Assembly (NCBI GenBank): GCA_947488905.1
Contig: CANLBJ010000001.1
Span: 310,001-374,000 of the forward strand
Direction: 5' to 3'
DNA: 64,000 bases
Source of the DNA: Ulvibacter algarum
GTDB taxonomy: Bacteria > Bacteroidota > Bacteroidia > Flavobacteriales > Flavobacteriaceae
The stretch's first letter is position 1. Every line of letters begins with the position of its first letter. The notes beneath the pieces are model-generated. The model saw nothing but the letters and a program-made list of their open reading frames with translations, was not told the DNA's origin and ran no database searches. Below are positions 61,005-64,000 of this stretch, in pieces. The position numbers were made by a program, and so were the translations under genes.

Positions 61005-61742
61005 TTACTCTTCTTCTAAGAGTTTTTGGTTAGATGCCATTAAGGCATTATCTGTGTTGATTTTATGTACCGTAATCTTTACTTCTTTTTCTTTTTCAGA
61101 CATTTTAATAATCATCATTATTGTTACAAGGGCAGCAAGAATATCAAGTACATCTGCTATGAGAAAAGCCCTAGTAGCTACAATTAGCTCATCTATTGTC
61201 TCTTCTTCTATATAATTTAAAATCAAATTAGCTATATTTCTGAGTATAAAAAATGCCCACCAAATGCCAATAAACCAACCAATTGCAGCAGGCAGATACC
61301 CTGGCTTTGTAAGATTTAAAAAACGATTCATCTTTTCATCTATTTCTGTGGCCATTGTATAGGGATACCACCAACTAATGATAGGTATTACAAAGCTCCA
61401 AATTGCCCAGCTATCTTCATGATTTAGTCTTAAATCTGAGATACGCCCAGCATTTACGTAACTTCTTCTAAACCACATAATAAATAGAAAGGCAAGAATT
61501 AAAGTGACTACTTTCTGTGAAATATAAATAATATCTTGTCTTAAGTCGTTGCTGTCTAATTGCTCATCTGTGTAGTTGCCCCCCGCATTCATTCTCTCTA
61601 ATAACTCCAACTGCATGTAACCGGACACTAGTGCAATAAGCGTTATACCTATTAATATCCAAAAAGTGATGATCGTATTTTTTGCACGCTGTTCATTGTC
61701 TGTTAAACGAATGGGCGCAGTGTAATTTGTGTTGGTTGGCAT
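61005..61742 (-). CDS. DUF4328 family membrane protein
   Basis: 245 residues with six hydrophobic segments (about 24-43, 75-92, 110-125, 135-155, 165-180 and 195-220). The DUF4328 pattern FRRSYVNAGRI, WAIWSFVIPIISWWYPY and the motif around ATEIDEKMN is clear. Function unknown. It follows the ABC ATPase gene after 14 bases on the same strand, so it may be its membrane partner or simply co-transcribed (inference). It ends 2 bases from the convergent Gre-like gene. Confidence 0.8.
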   Translation of the reverse strand: MPTNTNYTAPIRLTDNEQRAKNTIITFWILIGITLIALVSGYMQLELLERMNAGGNYTDEQLDSNDLRQDIIYISQKVVTLILAFLFIMWFRRSYVNAGRISDLRLNHEDSWAIWSFVIPIISWWYPYTMATEIDEKMNRFLNLTKPGYLPAAIGWFIGIWWAFFILRNIANLILNYIEEETIDELIVATRAFLIADVLDILAALVTIMMIIKMSEKEKEVKITVHKINTDNALMASNQKLLEEE

Positions 61743-61756
61743 TTATAAGGTTTAAT

Positions 61757-62731
61757 TTATCGCAAAGTAAGATACAGTTTTGTTGCGGGTGTCAAAATAG
61801 AGTGATGATAAAAATAAATAGTATTGTCATCATCTTTAGCTTGAACTAAATAGTTATTTCCTTGATAAAAGGTAGTAATTACAGTTACTTCAAGCGCAGT
61901 TTTTACTTCGGAAATGCGCAATTGATGAGGTAGCAGTATGCGATTTTTAATAGCTGGTTTTGATGTTTTGGCATTTTCGCCGTAAGGCAATAATGCAGCA
62001 TCTATAACAGATACTTCACCAAAAAAGCTCGCTTGATAGGTGTTTTCTAGATTTTCATAAATATCTTTTGGAGTATCTAAACGTTCTTGTTTACCATCAT
62101 GTAATAACAACATACGGTCTGTAAAACTTAACGCTTCTTCACTGTCATGAGTAGCAATAATACACATGATGTTTTGACTGCGTGTATAGCTAAAAAATGA
62201 ACGGCGGAGGGTGTTTTTTAAGAAGGTGTCTATGCTACTAAAGGGTTCATCTAGTAACAACACCTCTGGTTTCTGTGCTAGCGCTTTTGCGATGGCAACT
62301 CTTTGTTTTTGACCACCACTAAGGTTTTTAACTTTAACGTGTTTAAAAGCGGCCAAATGCACAACTGCTAGCAACTCATCAACACGAGCATCATCTTTTG
62401 CCCTGTCATTTCTATCTAGGTGAGATGCTATGTTTTCTGCCACAGAAATAAAGGGCATAATATCTAGTTCTTGAGCGACTAGCTTCATAAAGGGTTCGCC
62501 AGGAATAAGATTGTGAGATGGGCCTAATAGCCTTTCTTTATTATAATGAATAGTCCCATTATCTAATGTAAACAACCCATAAACAAGGTGTAATAAAGTA
62601 GATTTTCCTGAGCCACTGCCGCCCAAAACAGAGAGGTGTTCTCCTTTTTTAATAGAGAATGACACATCTTTTAATACGGGAGTGTCTTCGGGATTTGGAT
62701 ATTTAAATGATTGTATTTGTACGTCTAGCAT
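61757..62731 (-). CDS. ABC transporter ATP-binding protein
   Basis: 324 residues from the ATG at 62729-62731. The in-frame ATG at 62827 would start inside the structured element and adds a leader without family likeness. Walker A is GGSGSGKSTLL, the Q-loop is near MKLVAQELD, the signature is NLSGGQKQRVAIAKAL and Walker B is VLLLDEPFSSID, with the switch His in IIATHDSEEAL. The C-terminal 100 residues resemble a TOBE-like regulatory fold as in Fe3+/spermidine/molybdate importers, so it is CysA/PotA-like. No permease or binding protein is nearby except the DUF4328 protein. A CTTCGGAAAT copy lies at 61906. Confidence 0.88.
   Translation of the reverse strand: MLDVQIQSFKYPNPEDTPVLKDVSFSIKKGEHLSVLGGSGSGKSTLLHLVYGLFTLDNGTIHYNKERLLGPSHNLIPGEPFMKLVAQELDIMPFISVAENIASHLDRNDRAKDDARVDELLAVVHLAAFKHVKVKNLSGGQKQRVAIAKALAQKPEVLLLDEPFSSIDTFLKNTLRRSFFSYTRSQNIMCIIATHDSEEALSFTDRMLLLHDGKQERLDTPKDIYENLENTYQASFFGEVSVIDAALLPYGENAKTSKPAIKNRILLPHQLRISEVKTALEVTVITTFYQGNNYLVQAKDDDNTIYFYHHSILTPATKLYLTLR
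61906..61915 (+). repeat. CTTCGGAAAT motif copy
   Basis: Exact copy in the ABC ATPase gene, antisense to it, read as Ile-Ser-Glu. Confidence 0.8.
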
Positions 62732-62789
62732 AAAGGAAAAAAAATAGGGAAAATCATTTTTGCCCCATTTTAGGGGATTTAGGGTTTTA

Positions 62790-62901
62790 AAAAGACGGTT
62801 TAAATCACGACCATTCGCTTCGCTCATTGCAGGAAACAGGACTTAAAAGTCGTGTATCGTGTAACGCCGATAGGCGTGTTCGTGGTTCAAACCGTCCTTT
62901 T
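62790..62901. other. structured 112-base palindromic element
   Basis: Outer arms at about 62790-62810 and 62880-62901 form a 17-pair stem with one mismatch, one G-U and a bulge (AGACGGTTTAAATCACGA against its partner). Inside are two smaller hairpins, GACTTAAAAGTC (near 62840-62851) and ACGCCGATAGGCGT (near 62863-62876). On the minus strand the outer 3' arm runs into TTTTT, so it could end transcription of the prolyl oligopeptidase gene. Alternatively it is a MITE-like element or a structured leader of the ABC gene. Confidence 0.6.
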
Positions 62902-62951
62902 AATTGACAATTATTTTTGTTTAGCCCTATGTGTCAATGGGCTAAAAAAGG

Positions 62952-64000
62952 TTATTCTTTAACTTCACTATTCACTTTTTCTGGCAATACTTCAAAGCCC
63001 ATATTGTAAAGTGTAAAACCAAAGATGTCTGCATATTGCTCAATTGTTTTGCTAACAGGAGTACCAGCACCGTGGCCCGCATCTGTCTCAATACGAATTA
63101 AAACTGGGTTATCACCCGCTTGTTTTTCTTGCAGTTCTGCAGCAAATTTAAAACTATGTGCAGGTACTACACGGTCATCGTGATCACCTGTAGTAACCAT
63201 TGTAGCAGGGTACTTTGTTCCAGCTTTTACATTATGCACAGGAGAATACCCTTTTAGGTAATCAAACATTTCTGGGCTATCTTCTGCCGTACCATAATCA
63301 TATGCCCATCCCGCACCTGCTGTAAACGTGTGGTATCTTAACATATCTAAAACCCCTACTGCTGGTAAGGCTACTTTAGCAAGGTCTGGTCGCTGTGTCA
63401 TAGTTGCTCCTACAAGCAAACCTCCGTTAGAGCCTCCTCTTATTGCAAGATAATCGCTTGAAGTGTACTTTTCTTTAATTAGGTATTCTCCTGCAGCAAT
63501 AAAGTCATCAAAAACATTTTGTTTTTTTAATTGTGTCCCTGCATCGTGCCATTTTTTACCATACTCACCACCACCTCTTAGATTAGCAACCGCATAGATA
63601 CCACCTTGCTCCATCCATACTGCATTTGCAATACTAAAGCTTGGGGTTAGACTAACGTTAAAACCACCATAACCATAAAGGATAGTTGGGTTCTTACCAT
63701 CTAGTTTTATTCCTTTTTTGTGGGTGATAATCATAGGCACTTTTGTACCGTCTTTAGAAGTGTAAAAAACTTGCTTGCTCTCGTAGTTTTCAGAATTAAA
63801 ATCAATATCTGGTTTTACATAAAGTTCGCTTTTTCCAGACTCAATATCATATTTATAACTACTACCTGGAGTTACATAATTTGTAAATGAGTAGTATAAC
63901 TCTTTATCTTTTGTTTTAGCACCAAAACCACCTGCAGAACCTACACCTGGAAGCTTGATTTCGCGCACTAGTTTTCCATTAAAGTCATATTGCTTCACAT
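62952..64000 (-). CDS. S9 family prolyl oligopeptidase, C-terminal part (5' end outside window)
   Basis: About 349 residues of the C-terminal alpha/beta-hydrolase domain are visible; the beta-propeller N-terminus lies beyond base 64000. Catalytic Ser is in GGSNGGLL, Asp in [14 protein letters not shown] and His in DAGHGAGTP, the full S9A triad. [14 protein letters not shown] and [13 protein letters not shown] are family hallmarks of prolyl endopeptidase. It is probably a periplasmic peptidase, but the N-terminus with any signal is not visible. It is followed on the same strand by the structured element and the ABC gene. Confidence 0.93.
   Translation of the reverse strand, partial: VKQYDFNGKLVREIKLPGVGSAGGFGAKTKDKELYYSFTNYVTPGSSYKYDIESGKSELYVKPDIDFNSENYESKQVFYTSKDGTKVPMIITHKKGIKLDGKNPTILYGYGGFNVSLTPSFSIANAVWMEQGGIYAVANLRGGGEYGKKWHDAGTQLKKQNVFDDFIAAGEYLIKEKYTSSDYLAIRGGSNGGLLVGATMTQRPDLAKVALPAVGVLDMLRYHTFTAGAGWAYDYGTAEDSPEMFDYLKGYSPVHNVKAGTKYPATMVTTGDHDDRVVPAHSFKFAAELQEKQAGDNPVLIRIETDAGHGAGTPVSKTIEQYADIFGFTLYNMGFEVLPEKVNSEVKE

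Noticed and set aside
62732-62827. N-terminal extension of the ABC ATPase from the ATG at 62827
   Set aside because: The extra 32 residues have no family likeness and are encoded by the structured element; the internal ATG at 62731 begins the family fold.

Overview
The window is a chromosomal segment of a low-GC member of the Bacteroidota, almost certainly a marine Flavobacteriaceae. The evidence is a type IX secretion (T9SS) C-terminal sorting domain, a PID-CTERM protein, head-GIN, DUF4175, DUF4328 and YtxH/holin-like gene families, a Cys-free L32, a YbeY lacking its third His, an rnpA followed by an S41 protease, and promoters of the Bacteroidota type (TAnnTTTG at -7). The overall look is Dokdonia-like, but the genus is a guess. 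No transposase, prophage, integrase, CRISPR array or rRNA gene was seen. Two tRNA genes (Cys, and one with a CAT anticodon) are present.

Layout. 1-8 kb: partial holB, a methyltransferase, mnmG flanked by two parS-like sites, ybeY and a giant DUF4175 membrane protein. 8-20 kb: gltX, an outer-membrane barrel, a membrane LytTR regulator with candidate direct-repeat operators before a lipoprotein serine hydrolase, a band-7 protein, a YtxH/holin-like/small protein operon, a sulfatase-fold membrane transferase with an acyltransferase, glnS, folB and tRNA-Cys. 20-25 kb: LysE exporter, head-GIN protein, RNase R, then 0.87 kb of AT-rich noncoding DNA rich in DnaA-box-like words between divergent rnr and rpiB. 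With parS about 20 kb away, this is my candidate for the replication origin.

25-41 kb: metal exporter, GNAT protein, fatty acid hydroxylase, S41 protease, rnpA, M1 and S8 peptidases, MBL hydrolase, a SulP transporter coupled to a universal stress protein, a K+/Na+:H+ antiporter and two paralogous four-Cys mini-lipoproteins. 41-55 kb: lepA, a TonB-receptor-like barrel, dusB, a LolC/E-type permease with rbfA, methylmalonyl-CoA epimerase, tRNA(CAT), a PID-CTERM protein, ribE, pdxA, and then the lipid-precursor cluster yceD-rpmF-fabH-accB-accC. 55-64 kb: a 52-residue membrane ORF, a T9SS-secreted PNGase F-like protein with an inserted LamG domain, an FAD oxidoreductase, a Gre-like protein, a DUF4328 protein, an ABC ATPase, a structured 0.1 kb element and the C-terminal half of a prolyl oligopeptidase.

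The most striking unexplained signal is the 10-mer CTTCGGAAAT. I count 17 exact copies by eye, on both strands, inside genes in several reading frames and in spacers. About 0.15 would be expected by chance. It behaves like a DNA-level signal (uptake, recombination or nucleoid site) and not like a codon or RNA feature.
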